The notes: generated by a model from the sequence alone, not told the origin. A DNA stretch of 64,000 nt from an uncultured Lachnospiraceae bacterium (GCA_946546945.1 CAMNOU010000001.1:124001-188000), one strand, 5' to 3'. Shown: positions 54,794 to 62,453, counted from the stretch's first letter. A program made the numbers and translations.

Positions 54794-55057
54794 GCGCTTT
54801 TTCCTTTTTTTAAGATTATATCCGGAAGAGTTTGCTATCATGTGTATGGATGCCTCATTCTTTGGTGAAAAACAATACTTTCCTATCTAGTATAATGATG
54901 TCAGAAGTAAAAAGCAATATCCTTTTTGCGGGAAAACCGTTACTTTTCCTGTGTCTGCGGACAAATGGCTTGCTATTTGCGCCGGGAAGGAATATGATGG
55001 TTAAAGGCGTGTACCTGATTGAAGAGAGGAATGCAGATAATCGGAAAGGGAGAGACT

Positions 55058-55690
55058 ATGACAAAAGAAGAACTGGCACTGGAGGTTATTGAACGTCTGA
55101 AACAGGAGTACCCCGACGCTGACTGCACCCTGGACTATGATGACGCATGGAAACTGCTGGTCAGTGTGCGGCTTGCTGCGCAGTGTACGGATGAGAGAGT
55201 AAACCGGATCGTTCCGCATCTGTATGCAAAATATCCGACAGCACTGGCGCTGGCGGATGCAGAACCTGAAGATATAGAGGAAATCGTCCGCCCGTGCGGA
55301 CTCGGGAAAAGCAAGGCCCGGGATATCAGTGCCTGCATGCGTATGCTGCGGGATGAGTACGGCGGGGAGGTGCCGGACGACTTTGATGAATTGCTGAAAC
55401 TCCCCGGCGTCGGAAGAAAAAGCGCCAATCTGATCATGGGAGATGTTTTCAGAAAGCCGGCGATCGTGACAGACACGCACTGCATCCGCCTGAGCAACCG
55501 GATCGGCCTCGTAGATAACCTGAAAGATCCGAAGAAGGTCGAGATGGCACTCCGGAAGATTGTACCGCCGGAGGAGGGAAATGACCTGTGCCACAGGTTC
55601 GTTTATCACGGAAGAGAAGTCTGCACGGCCCGGACGAAGCCTTACTGCAGCCGCTGCTGTCTGGCAGATATCTGCGCAAAGAAGATCTGA
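55058..55690 (+). CDS. nth: endonuclease III
   Basis: 210 residues from the ATG at 55058. The helix-hairpin-helix LPGVGRKSANLI carries the catalytic lysine; the aspartate is in VTDTHCIRLSNRIGL; the [4Fe-4S] loop C-x6-C-x2-C-x5-C is at the end (CTARTKPYCSRCCLADIC). It removes oxidised pyrimidines by glycosylase and AP-lyase action. Normal length. It is divergent from the L,D-transpeptidase gene and upstream of corA. Confidence 0.95.
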   Translation: MTKEELALEVIERLKQEYPDADCTLDYDDAWKLLVSVRLAAQCTDERVNRIVPHLYAKYPTALALADAEPEDIEEIVRPCGLGKSKARDISACMRMLRDEYGGEVPDDFDELLKLPGVGRKSANLIMGDVFRKPAIVTDTHCIRLSNRIGLVDNLKDPKKVEMALRKIVPPEEGNDLCHRFVYHGREVCTARTKPYCSRCCLADICAKKI

Positions 55691-55771
55691 TGCCGTGACA
55701 TTTTTGACTTTAAAAATCAGGCTAAACTTGGTATACTGTTAAAGATATATAGGGAAAGGCGGTGAGCACTC

Positions 55772-56713
55772 ATGATGAAAATGTATATGACAGACAACCG
55801 GGTGATTCACGAAGTAGAAGGTGTGCAGGCGGGTGTCTGGATCATGATGACGAATCCGACGATGGAGGAAAGTCAGGAGATTGCAGAGCAATTTGAAATC
55901 GATATCGCCGATGTGCGCGCCGCACTGGATGAGGAGGAGAGCTCCCGTATCGAGATCGAGGACGGATACTCTCTGATCCTCGTGGATATCCCGACGGCCG
56001 AGATCCGTCACGAGTCAAAGAACTATACGACAATCCCTCTCGGTATTCTTCTTACAACGGACTGCATCATTACCGTCTGCACGGAAGAGACTCCGATCCT
56101 GCAGCACTTTATAGAGCGCAGAGTCCGGGAATTTTCGACCAAGAAAAAGATGCGGTTTGTGTATCAGATCCTGTTCCGCACCGCCGCGATGTATCAGAGC
56201 TCCCTTCGGATCATTGATAAACAGCGCACGGAGATCGAGGAGGATATCAACGATACAACGGAGGACCTGGATCTTGTACAGCTGCATGAGCTGGAATCCA
56301 CACTGGTCTACTTCGCGACGTCCTTAAGAGCGAACAGTGTCGTTCTTGAGCGTCTTTCCAGGTATAAACGGCTCGAGCAGTATCCGGAGGACACGGAACT
56401 TCTGGATGACGTCATCATTGAGAACCAGCAGGCGATCGAGATGACATCCATTTACCGGGATATCATCAACGGTACCAGAGAGCTTTTGTCTTCGGTCATC
56501 AACAACCGCCTGAACAATGTCATGAAATACCTGACATCCATCACCGTTGTCATGGCGATCCCGACAATCATATCCGGCATTTACGGAATGAATGTGGACG
56601 GCAGATGGATGCCGCTTTCCACCACGCCCCACGGATTTGGCATCATTTGTCTGATCATCGTCGGAGTGTGTATCGCGACCTTATTTGTACTGTGGAAGAA
56701 AAAAATGTTATAA
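55772..56713 (+). CDS. corA: CorA-family magnesium transporter
   Basis: 313 residues. A cytoplasmic acidic N-terminal half with long helices (QRTEIEEDINDTTEDLDLVQLHELESTL) leads to two C-terminal membrane segments and the pore signature YGMN in SGIYGMNVDG. The usual following acidic loop is a neutral VDGRWMPL. It likely moves Mg2+ or related divalent ions. A weak TTTAAA/TATACT promoter lies upstream, and a terminator follows 130 bases downstream, beyond an E2 hairpin. Confidence 0.9.
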   Translation: MMKMYMTDNRVIHEVEGVQAGVWIMMTNPTMEESQEIAEQFEIDIADVRAALDEEESSRIEIEDGYSLILVDIPTAEIRHESKNYTTIPLGILLTTDCIITVCTEETPILQHFIERRVREFSTKKKMRFVYQILFRTAAMYQSSLRIIDKQRTEIEEDINDTTEDLDLVQLHELESTLVYFATSLRANSVVLERLSRYKRLEQYPEDTELLDDVIIENQQAIEMTSIYRDIINGTRELLSSVINNRLNNVMKYLTSITVVMAIPTIISGIYGMNVDGRWMPLSTTPHGFGIICLIIVGVCIATLFVLWKKKML

Positions 56714-56729
56714 AGCGCTTTTGCTCTGA

Positions 56730-56751
56730 AGATGCGCATCCTCGCGGAGCG
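56730..56751 (-). repeat. inverted E1 start fragment
   Basis: The minus strand reads ACGCTCCGCGAGGATGCGCA, the conserved first part of E1, directly abutting E2 copy B. It is a partial or degenerate E1 in inverted orientation, the same junction as at 57174-57195. Confidence 0.6.
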
Positions 56752-56840
56752 TTTATCTCAGTGGGAGATTGGACCCCCACTGAGACGAGCTTGTCATTAC
56801 CCGCCACTTAAGAAGTGGGGGTCTCTCACACTGAGATAAA
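56752..56840 (+). repeat. E2 hairpin, copy B (long form)
   Basis: Outer stem TTTATCTCAGTG (56752-56763) with CACTGAGATAAA (56829-56840), inner stem GACCCCCACT (56772-56781) with AGTGGGGGTC (56814-56823). The left part alone can also fold as CAGTGGG/CCCACTG, so two exclusive folds exist. It lies between corA and its terminator. Confidence 0.8.
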
Positions 56841-56876
56841 GCCCGGTGGAGTTCACACACTCTGCCGGGCTTTTCT
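56841..56876 (+). terminator. terminator after corA
   Basis: GCCCGG-tg-GAGT, loop, ACTC-tg-CCGGGC followed by TTTTCTT. Confidence 0.85.
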
Positions 56877-56911
56877 TGTGTCATAGGAAATTTCGATTTC
56901 CTATGACACAA
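56876..56911. repeat. perfect 16-bp hairpin (TTCG loop)
   Basis: Arms 56876-56891 and 56896-56911, loop TTCG. It differs from the 39589 hairpin at one base pair, which changed on both sides (A-T to G-C), and in the loop. Confidence 0.85.
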
Positions 56912-56915
56912 AAAT

Positions 56916-57010
56916 GCGCTCCGCTAAGGATGCGCAGGTGCGCGTACAAGGAATTATGTCACTAAACAGACCGCGCACCGCGCGAGAGTTTCGCAAGCGA
57001 AACTCTTTGT
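56916..57010 (+). repeat. E1 structured repeat, copy B
   Basis: Nearly identical to copy A: P1 (56932-56944 with 56972-56983), GGAATTATGTC (56950-56960), terminal hairpin (56985-57006). The inner hairpin is broken here (TCACTAAACAGA). The identity with copy A extends into the preceding 16-bp hairpin, so these two copies moved or were duplicated as a unit of about 130 bases. Confidence 0.8.
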
Positions 57011-57086
57011 TTTGTCAGGAGATGTGTTGGAAAAACACAAATGGAGGATGCGTAACAGGGCTGCAGATGTTAAAATAGAACTATAC

Positions 57087-57174
57087 CAGATGGGAGATGA
57101 CTCCCGCTTCAAATGCGTAGAGCATTAAGTGGGAGCAACAATTTTCTATCAGTGGGAGTACAATCTCCCATCTG
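57087..57174 (-). repeat. E2 hairpin, copy C (inverted)
   Basis: Outer 12-bp stem CAGATGGGAGAT (57087-57098) with ATCTCCCATCTG (57163-57174). Inside, ACTCCCGCT can pair with either of two downstream arms, AAGTGGGAGC or AGTGGGAGT. On the minus strand it carries GGGAGATTGTACTCCCACTG, matching copies A and B with changes that keep pairing. Confidence 0.75.
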
Positions 57175-57177
57175 ATA

Positions 57178-57275
57178 TACGCTCCGCGAGGATGTGCAGG
57201 GATTCGGATTGGAATTATGTCCGCTTAAGCGGACCCGAATCCTGCACCAATACTCGCAAGAGCGAGTATTGAAAA
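57178..57275 (+). repeat. E1 structured repeat, copy C
   Basis: Same layout with different stem sequences: P1 GTGCAGGGATTCGG (57194-57207) with CCGAATCCTGCAC (57235-57247); GGAATTATGTC (57211-57221) unchanged; inner hairpin TCCGC-TTAA-GCGGA (57220-57233); terminal hairpin CAATACTCGC-AAGA-GCGAGTATTG (57248-57271). It ends about 30 bases before the ribosome site of the zinc-ribbon gene. Confidence 0.8.
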
Positions 57276-57315
57276 TACAGACTGATAAACTTGAACAGTA
57301 GAAAGGAGAATGGCT

Positions 57316-58383
57316 ATGGCAGATGTTGTATCTTATAAATGCCCGAACTGCGGAGGAGCACTCGCCTTCGACCCGAAGCTGCAAAAGCTGAAATGCCCGT
57401 TTTGTGACTCTGATTTTTTTCCGGAGGAGCTGAAGCAGAATATGGAAACGGAAGACGCGCAGCTTCAGCTGGATTCGGAAGTGTGGCAGGCGGATGAGAC
57501 GGCGAATATGCGTGTTTATGAATGCCAGTCGTGCGGGGCAGAGATTGTGGCGGAACCGACGGCAGCGGCTTCAAAGTGCCCGTACTGTGACAACAATGTC
57601 ATCATGAAAGGACAGTTCGCGGGGGATCTGCGGCCGGATCTGATCATTCCGTTTAAGGAAACGAAAAAGCAGGCGGTAGAAAAGTTCCGGAAGCATATTA
57701 AAAGCCGGAAATATGTGCCGAAAGTGTTCGGTGCCAAAGGGCATCCCGATGAAATCAAGGGCGTATATGTTCCCTTCTGGCTGTTTTCCTCTTCGGCAGA
57801 CGTGGATTTTACTTTTACCGGGTACAAGATTTCTCACTATCAGGACAGCAGCTACAGGTATACCGAGACGGAAACCTATGATTGCAGAAGAGCCGGGACA
57901 ATCAGCCTGAAGTATGTGCCGGTGGATGGTTCTTCCAAACTCGCGGATGAGCTCATGGAAACGATCGAACCATTTCAGGTCGCGAAAGCGAAGCCTTTCA
58001 ATATGTCATACCTGTCCGGTTTTCTGGCGGACCGGTATGATGTGGGATATGAAGCGTGCCGGAAAAGGGCAGAAGAGCGGATGACTGTCACGGCGGAGGA
58101 AGAATTCCGCCGGTCTGTAAGAGAATATGACAGCCTGACAATCTCGAAAAGGAAGGTAGACTGGGGCGGGATGAATATCTCCTACGGACTGTTCCCGGTG
58201 TGGCTGCTGTCCACGATTTATCACGGCAAAAGTTACCAGTTTGCCATGAACGGACAGAACGGAAAGTTTGCCGGCGACTTGCCGGTGGACAGGGGAGCCT
58301 TTTTCCGCTCCCGCCTGGTGATCTTTATTATTACAGCACTGATTGTGACCGCTCTGATCGTGCTGGTCATGATGTTTGTATAG
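57316..58383 (+). CDS. TFIIB-type zinc-ribbon membrane protein
   Basis: 355 residues from the ATG at 57316, 7 bases after AGGAG; an ATG 6 bases earlier is too close to that site. Two zinc ribbons: CPNCGGALAFDPKLQKLKCPFC (about 8-29; four Cys) and CQSCGAEIVAEPTAAASKCPYC (about 62-83). A soluble domain with many aromatic residues follows (FTFTGYKISHYQDSSYRYTETE), and a C-terminal membrane segment (about 328-352). Common in Firmicutes next to TPM or SPFH proteins; function unknown. Downstream gene follows after 12 bases. Confidence 0.85.
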   Translation: MADVVSYKCPNCGGALAFDPKLQKLKCPFCDSDFFPEELKQNMETEDAQLQLDSEVWQADETANMRVYECQSCGAEIVAEPTAAASKCPYCDNNVIMKGQFAGDLRPDLIIPFKETKKQAVEKFRKHIKSRKYVPKVFGAKGHPDEIKGVYVPFWLFSSSADVDFTFTGYKISHYQDSSYRYTETETYDCRRAGTISLKYVPVDGSSKLADELMETIEPFQVAKAKPFNMSYLSGFLADRYDVGYEACRKRAEERMTVTAEEEFRRSVREYDSLTISKRKVDWGGMNISYGLFPVWLLSTIYHGKSYQFAMNGQNGKFAGDLPVDRGAFFRSRLVIFIITALIVTALIVLVMMFV

Positions 58384-58395
58384 GAGGTGGGGAAG

Positions 58396-59736
58396 ATGAA
58401 AAAGAAGAAAAATATTCTCTCTCTCCTGTTATGTCTGGTGCTGGCCGCGGGTATGTTTGCCGTTTCAGCCGGAAATGTCAGAGCAGATACGCAGAGTGCC
58501 TATATCGAGAGAAATGGCGTGGTGACCGACAGCGGCATGGAGACGCTTGATGGCATGGCACAGTCAATGCAGGCGGCCTACGGGGTTTCCGTCTATTTCC
58601 TGAACCGGGAAGGCCAGGAAGTCGACAGCATCGTAGATGTGACAGACCATTTTATAGAAGAAAAACAGCTGACAGGCGGCTATGTCATTTTTGCCATCAG
58701 CGATACGCAGTGGTATATCACCAGTTCCAAGGGACTGGAGCCTCTGATCACAAGTGAACAGAAAGAACTGCTCTGGAATGCCTATGACGAAGGTTCTACC
58801 TATTACGATGGAATCTACAATTATCTGGAGCAGACGGAAAAGCTTTTTGTAGACAATCTGACTCCGGCCGGTGCCGGCCAGACAGATGCGCAGACAAATG
58901 CACAAACAGGAGAGCAGGGTGATGCGCAGACAAATGTGCAGACAGGAGAGCAGAGTAATGCGCAGACACCGGCACAGATGATTCCTGAGGAACGGCAGCT
59001 TCCCCGCCTGGTAGACGATGCCGATCTTCTGTCGGACAGTGAGGAGCAGGAGCTGCTTGCCAAACTCGATGAAATCAGCGAGCGGCAGCAGATGGATGTG
59101 GCCGTAGTCACGGTCGACTCTCTGGAAGGGAAGACCCCCGAGGCTTACGCAGATGATTTTTATGACTACAACGGGTATGGCATGGGCGAAGGGGATGACG
59201 GCGTCCTTTTACTGGTTGCCATGGGTTCCAGAGACTGGCAGCTGTCCACCTACGGATACGGAATCACCGCTTTCCCGGACAAATCCCGGGAATACATCGA
59301 GCGGAAAGTGGTATCCAGACTCAGCGAGGCAGAATATTATCAGGCCTTCGACAACTTTGCGACGGCCTCCGACAAAATGATCTCGGCGGCAAAAGCAGGA
59401 AAACCCTTTGCCGGATATTTTATGCCGACCACAACCGATTTCATGGCAGGCGGCCTGCTCGGAGTAATCCTGGGCGCAATCGTCTCCCTGATCTCCGCGG
59501 TACGCACAAAACGCACCTTCAAGACCGTACGCAAGCAAAACACCGCCTTTGCCTATCTGTCCGGGGGCTCCGACCTGCGGATCCACACCGACCATTTCCG
59601 CAGCAAAAATGTAACCAAAGAACCCATCCATGACGACAGAGACTCCGGAAGCAGCAGCAGTTCCTACCGCAGCTCTTCCACCACACATACCAGTTCCTCC
59701 GGAAGAACACACGGAGGATATGGAGGAAAATTCTGA
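58396..59736 (+). CDS. TPM-domain (YgcG-like) membrane protein
   Basis: 446 residues from the ATG at 58396 (AGGAGGTGGGGAAG upstream). A signal peptide ends near VRA-DT (about 30). An N-terminal alpha/beta domain (about 30-155) precedes a QTNAQTGEQ-type repeat linker (about 157-195), the TPM domain (LVDDADLLSDSEEQELLAKLDEI, EGDDGVLLLVAMGSRDWQLSTYG; about 200-340), a membrane segment (about 353-375) and a Ser-rich tail ending in HGGYGGKF. TPM domains occur in photosystem repair phosphatase-like and envelope proteins. It is coupled to the zinc-ribbon gene. Confidence 0.87.
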   Translation: MKKKKNILSLLLCLVLAAGMFAVSAGNVRADTQSAYIERNGVVTDSGMETLDGMAQSMQAAYGVSVYFLNREGQEVDSIVDVTDHFIEEKQLTGGYVIFAISDTQWYITSSKGLEPLITSEQKELLWNAYDEGSTYYDGIYNYLEQTEKLFVDNLTPAGAGQTDAQTNAQTGEQGDAQTNVQTGEQSNAQTPAQMIPEERQLPRLVDDADLLSDSEEQELLAKLDEISERQQMDVAVVTVDSLEGKTPEAYADDFYDYNGYGMGEGDDGVLLLVAMGSRDWQLSTYGYGITAFPDKSREYIERKVVSRLSEAEYYQAFDNFATASDKMISAAKAGKPFAGYFMPTTTDFMAGGLLGVILGAIVSLISAVRTKRTFKTVRKQNTAFAYLSGGSDLRIHTDHFRSKNVTKEPIHDDRDSGSSSSSYRSSSTTHTSSSGRTHGGYGGKF

Positions 59737-59770
59737 AATCACGGGAATTTAATCTTTGGGGAGAAGGTGT

Positions 59771-60407
59771 ACGCAGGAGAAGCAAGTGGAGAGCGCGTCC
59801 TACGGAGAGTTGTCTGGAAGGGGACGCAGAAGAAGCAAGTGGAGAGTGCGTCCTACGGAGAGTTGTCTGGAAGGGGACGCAGAAGAAGCAATTGGGGATT
59901 GCGTCCTACTGAAAGCTGTCTGGAAGGGGACGCAGAAGAGGCAAGTGGTGGATGCGTTCTACGGAGAGATGTCAGGAAGGGGACGCAGAAGAAGCAAGTG
60001 GGGAGTGCGTCCTACTGAGATCTGTCAGGAAGGGGACGCAGAAGAGGCAAGTGGTGGATGCGTCCTACGGAGAGTTGTCTGGAAGGGGACGCAGAAGAAG
60101 CAAGTGGAAAGTGCGTCCTACTGAGATCTGTCAGGAAGGGGACGCAGAAGAAGCAAGTGGTGGATGCGTCCTACGGAGAGTTGTCTGGAAGGGGACGCAG
60201 AAAAAGCAAGTGGGGAGTGCGTCCTACGGAGAGTTGTCTGGAAGGGGACGCAGAAGAAGCAATTGGAGAGTGCGTCCTATTGAAAGCTGTCAGGGAGGGG
60301 ACGCGGAAGAAGCAATTGGAAAGTGCGTCCTACGGAGAGTTGTCTGGGAGGGTACGCAGAAGAAGCAAGTGTAGGAGCGCGTCCTATCGAGAGCTGACAG
60401 AAAAAGG
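59771..60407. repeat. 53-bp tandem repeat array, 12 units
   Basis: Units start with ACGC at 59771, 59824, 59877, 59930, 59983, 60036, 60089, 60142, 60195, 60248, 60301 and 60354, always 53 bases apart. Each unit has GGACGCA and TGCGTCC arms enclosing an 18-base loop (GAAGAAGCAAGTGGAGAG and variants), then a 21-base link (TACGGAGAGTTGTCTGGAAGG and variants). Because 53 is not a multiple of 3, open frames run through all three plus frames; I consider none of them real. The stretch contains no other gene. Confidence 0.92.
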
Positions 60408-60437
60408 ACGCATCCAGAGAAAAATCTGGATGCGTCC
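60406..60437 (-). terminator. terminator of methyltransferase, sharing the array arms
   Basis: GGACGCATCCAGA (60406-60418) and TCTGGATGCGTCC (60425-60437) form a 13-bp stem; in the minus direction it is followed by TTTTTCTG. Its outer 7 bp are identical to the arms of each array unit. Confidence 0.8.
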
Positions 60438-60462
60438 GAAATTTGATAAAAATAGGAAACTA

Positions 60463-61338
60463 TTAAAATGTGGGATTCCCTTCCCAGCGGCCTGATGCTC
60501 CGCAGGGGAGTACCAGCCCGTTCGAGGATACCGGAAGACCAATCTCTTCTGCATGGACTTCGCCGCCGAAGCGCTTCATCTCGGTGCCAAGCATATAGGC
60601 GAGCACGGCCGGCTGCAGCCCGGTGGTGTAGGAATTGATCAGGAAGAAGAGAGGGGTGTCGGAGAGTACCTGTGTACAGGTTTTTACCAGAGGATAAATG
60701 GCTTCCTCGATTTTCCAGATTTCCCCTTTGGGTCCTCTTCCGTAGGACGGGGGATCCATGATGATGGCATCGTAGTGATTTCCGCGGCGGATCTCGCGTT
60801 CTACAAATTTCTTGCAGTCATCTACAAGCCAGCGGATCGGTGCGTCGGCAAGACCGGAAGAAGCAGCGTTTTCCTTTGCCCACTGCACCATGCCTTTCGA
60901 AGCATCCACATGAGTGACACTGGCACCGGCACTGGCTGCCGCCAGCGTAGCGCCTCCGGTATAGGCAAACAGATTCAGCACTTTCACAGGTCTGCCCGCA
61001 TTCCTGATTTTCTCCGAGAACCAGTCCCAGTTCGCAGCCTGCTCCGGAAACAGCCCGGTATGCTTAAAGCTGAAGGGCTTCAGATTGAAGGTGAGCCCCA
61101 GCCTCTGATAATTGATCGTCCACTGTTCAGGAAGATCAAAAAACTCCCATTCACCGCCTCCCTTTTTGCTGCGGTGATAGTGGGCATTCATCTTATGCCA
61201 TCCCTTCTCTTTTCTTGGTGTATCCCAGATGACCTGGGGATCCGGGCGGACAAGAGTATAGTCACCCCAGCGTTCCAGCTTTTCTCCTGAAGAACAGTCA
61301 ATAACCTCATAATCTTTCCAGTGATCTGCAATCCACAT
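60463..61338 (-). CDS. SAM-dependent methyltransferase (RlmI-like, Rossmann fold)
   Basis: 291 residues from the ATG at 61338; the frame extends to 61389, but that ATG coincides with the predicted transcription start. The SAM site is VLNLFAYTGGATLAAASAGASVTHVDASKGMVQWAKENA, and DPPSYGRGPKGE is the DPPY-like catalytic motif. GLFPEQAANWDWF fits RlmI/RlmK-type 23S rRNA cytosine methyltransferases, but the PUA domain of RlmI is missing, so target is uncertain. Single-gene unit. Confidence 0.85.
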   Translation of the reverse strand: MWIADHWKDYEVIDCSSGEKLERWGDYTLVRPDPQVIWDTPRKEKGWHKMNAHYHRSKKGGGEWEFFDLPEQWTINYQRLGLTFNLKPFSFKHTGLFPEQAANWDWFSEKIRNAGRPVKVLNLFAYTGGATLAAASAGASVTHVDASKGMVQWAKENAASSGLADAPIRWLVDDCKKFVEREIRRGNHYDAIIMDPPSYGRGPKGEIWKIEEAIYPLVKTCTQVLSDTPLFFLINSYTTGLQPAVLAYMLGTEMKRFGGEVHAEEIGLPVSSNGLVLPCGASGRWEGNPTF

Positions 61339-61394
61339 GTATGATAAATCCTTTCCAATCTGTCTGATGTCTTTCTTCCGTAAACGCATGTCCT

Positions 61395-61423
61395 ATTATA
61401 GTAGAAGTAACCGGTGTTGACAA
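61395..61423 (-). promoter_or_regulatory. promoter of methyltransferase
   Basis: On the minus strand TTGTCA (61418-61423), 17-base spacer, TATAAT (61395-61400). Confidence 0.75.
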
Positions 61424-61533
61424 GATAAAGAATTCCCGCGAAAGGAGCTAAAACCGGAAATGATATCGCAAGGGAATGTTTCACACGGCATCGAAAAGTC
61501 GCAAAAGGAACTTAAAAATGGAGGATAACAAAG

Positions 61534-61576
61534 AAAAACAGTCTTTCCAGGATGAATTGGGAAAAGACTGTTTTTG
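61534..61576. terminator. terminator-like hairpin before XRE gene end
   Basis: AAACAGTCTTTCC (61536-61548) with AAAGACTGTTTTT (61563-61575). It has A and T runs on both sides, so it can terminate the minus-strand XRE gene. Confidence 0.75.
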
Positions 61577-61621
61577 TGATATGTAAGATTATTGTATCGG
61601 AATTGTTAAGCGGATTTTTCT

Positions 61622-61963
61622 CTACTTTTTATTAAAGGCAAAGGATTCCATGAGAATTTGAACACTCCGGTCCAGTAATTCTTTCTCCCGGGGTGACAAG
61701 TAGTTGATTTTCTGATATAAATCTGATTCTTCTGAATCATTCTGTCTATTCATTAAAATATAATCGCTTGACACGTGTAAGACTTTGCATATTTTTATCA
61801 GCGTCGGGATAGATGTTCCGACTATACCGCGTTCCAGATCGGAAATATACTGTACAGAAACATCAACGTAAGCTGCCAATTTCTCCTGCGTCAATCCGGA
61901 CGCCTTTCGTGCCTTTTTGATACGTTCGCCAATCTGAAAATATAAATCCTTATGCTCCTTCAT
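61622..61963 (-). CDS. XRE-family transcriptional regulator
   Basis: 113 residues from the ATG at 61963 with GAGGTG upstream; a GTG three codons earlier is an alternative. The HTH is IGERIKKARKASGLTQEKLAAYVDVSVQYISDLERG (about 10-45), followed by TSIPTLIKICKVLHVSSDYIL, the SinR/XRE extension. The C-terminal helix (LSPREKELLDRSVQILMES) may dimerise. The gene sits at the edge of the AT-rich region, divergent from the sigma factor and peptide genes, so it may control them; a palindrome lies just upstream of it. Confidence 0.88.
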   Translation of the reverse strand: MKEHKDLYFQIGERIKKARKASGLTQEKLAAYVDVSVQYISDLERGIVGTSIPTLIKICKVLHVSSDYILMNRQNDSEESDLYQKINYLSPREKELLDRSVQILMESFAFNKK

Positions 61964-61977
61964 GCTGTTCACCTCGC

Positions 61978-61998
61978 ACTCTTATTTTAAGTAAGAGT
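61978..61998. promoter_or_regulatory. palindrome upstream of XRE gene
   Basis: ACTCTTA (61978-61984), 7-base spacer, TAAGAGT (61992-61998), 15 bases before the XRE start. Size and symmetry fit an autoregulatory XRE operator. Confidence 0.5.
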
Positions 61999-61999
61999 T

Positions 62000-62453
62000 G
62001 AAAATTAATTAACAGAGTGGTAATATTGATTTGTATAATAGTAACACTATTGGAAAAACTTTCTACTAACTTTTAGTGTATATGATTCAAAATAACAACG
62101 ATATGAGCGTGAGGGTAAGCAGTGAATACTGAGGCGTGGGTTTAGTGGCTCAAAGATAGATTTTGGAATGTTGAAAAAGATTTTTGGATGGAAAGGAAAA
62201 AGTTACAATCTGTTATTAATAAAAATTGAAATAAGCATTGGTTAGTCTATCCAGTTACAGTTGATGTTACGAAGTGCTTTACTAATAACTCCGCTGTTTT
62301 GGGGTAATTATCTAGATCTACTGATTATGGAAAGATATATTTTTGAAAATACATTGGTTATTAATGTAAACCTCACTGCCATTTAAAAAAACATTAGATT
62401 ATTAGAATCTTGTTTGATGGTGTTTAATTTAACTTAATGTTAGGACTTATATC
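62000..62453. other. AT-rich intergenic region, no clear gene
   Basis: About 450 bases of strongly AT-rich DNA between the XRE and sigma genes. I see only a 28-codon open stretch (62146-62229) directly after a stop and without a start, and no convincing promoter. It may hold regulatory sites or remains of a lost gene. Confidence 0.5.

Noticed and set aside
59771-60407. Possible CRISPR array
   Set aside because: All 53 bases of each unit are repeated; there are no unique spacers, and no cas genes are nearby.
59756-60495. Long overlapping open frames through the 53-bp array (arginine/lysine-rich peptides)
   Set aside because: The period is not a multiple of three, so the same peptides appear in all three frames. 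No ribosome site precedes them and codon use reflects only the repeat.
61518-61586. 22-codon frame with a fair ribosome site (MEDNKEKQSF...)
   Set aside because: It lies across the terminator hairpin at 61534-61576 and has no promoter; the hairpin explains the sequence better.
62146-62229. 28-codon stretch rich in Trp/Phe/Lys in the AT-rich gap
   Set aside because: It follows a stop directly, has no start or ribosome site, and no recognisable family; at most a gene remnant.
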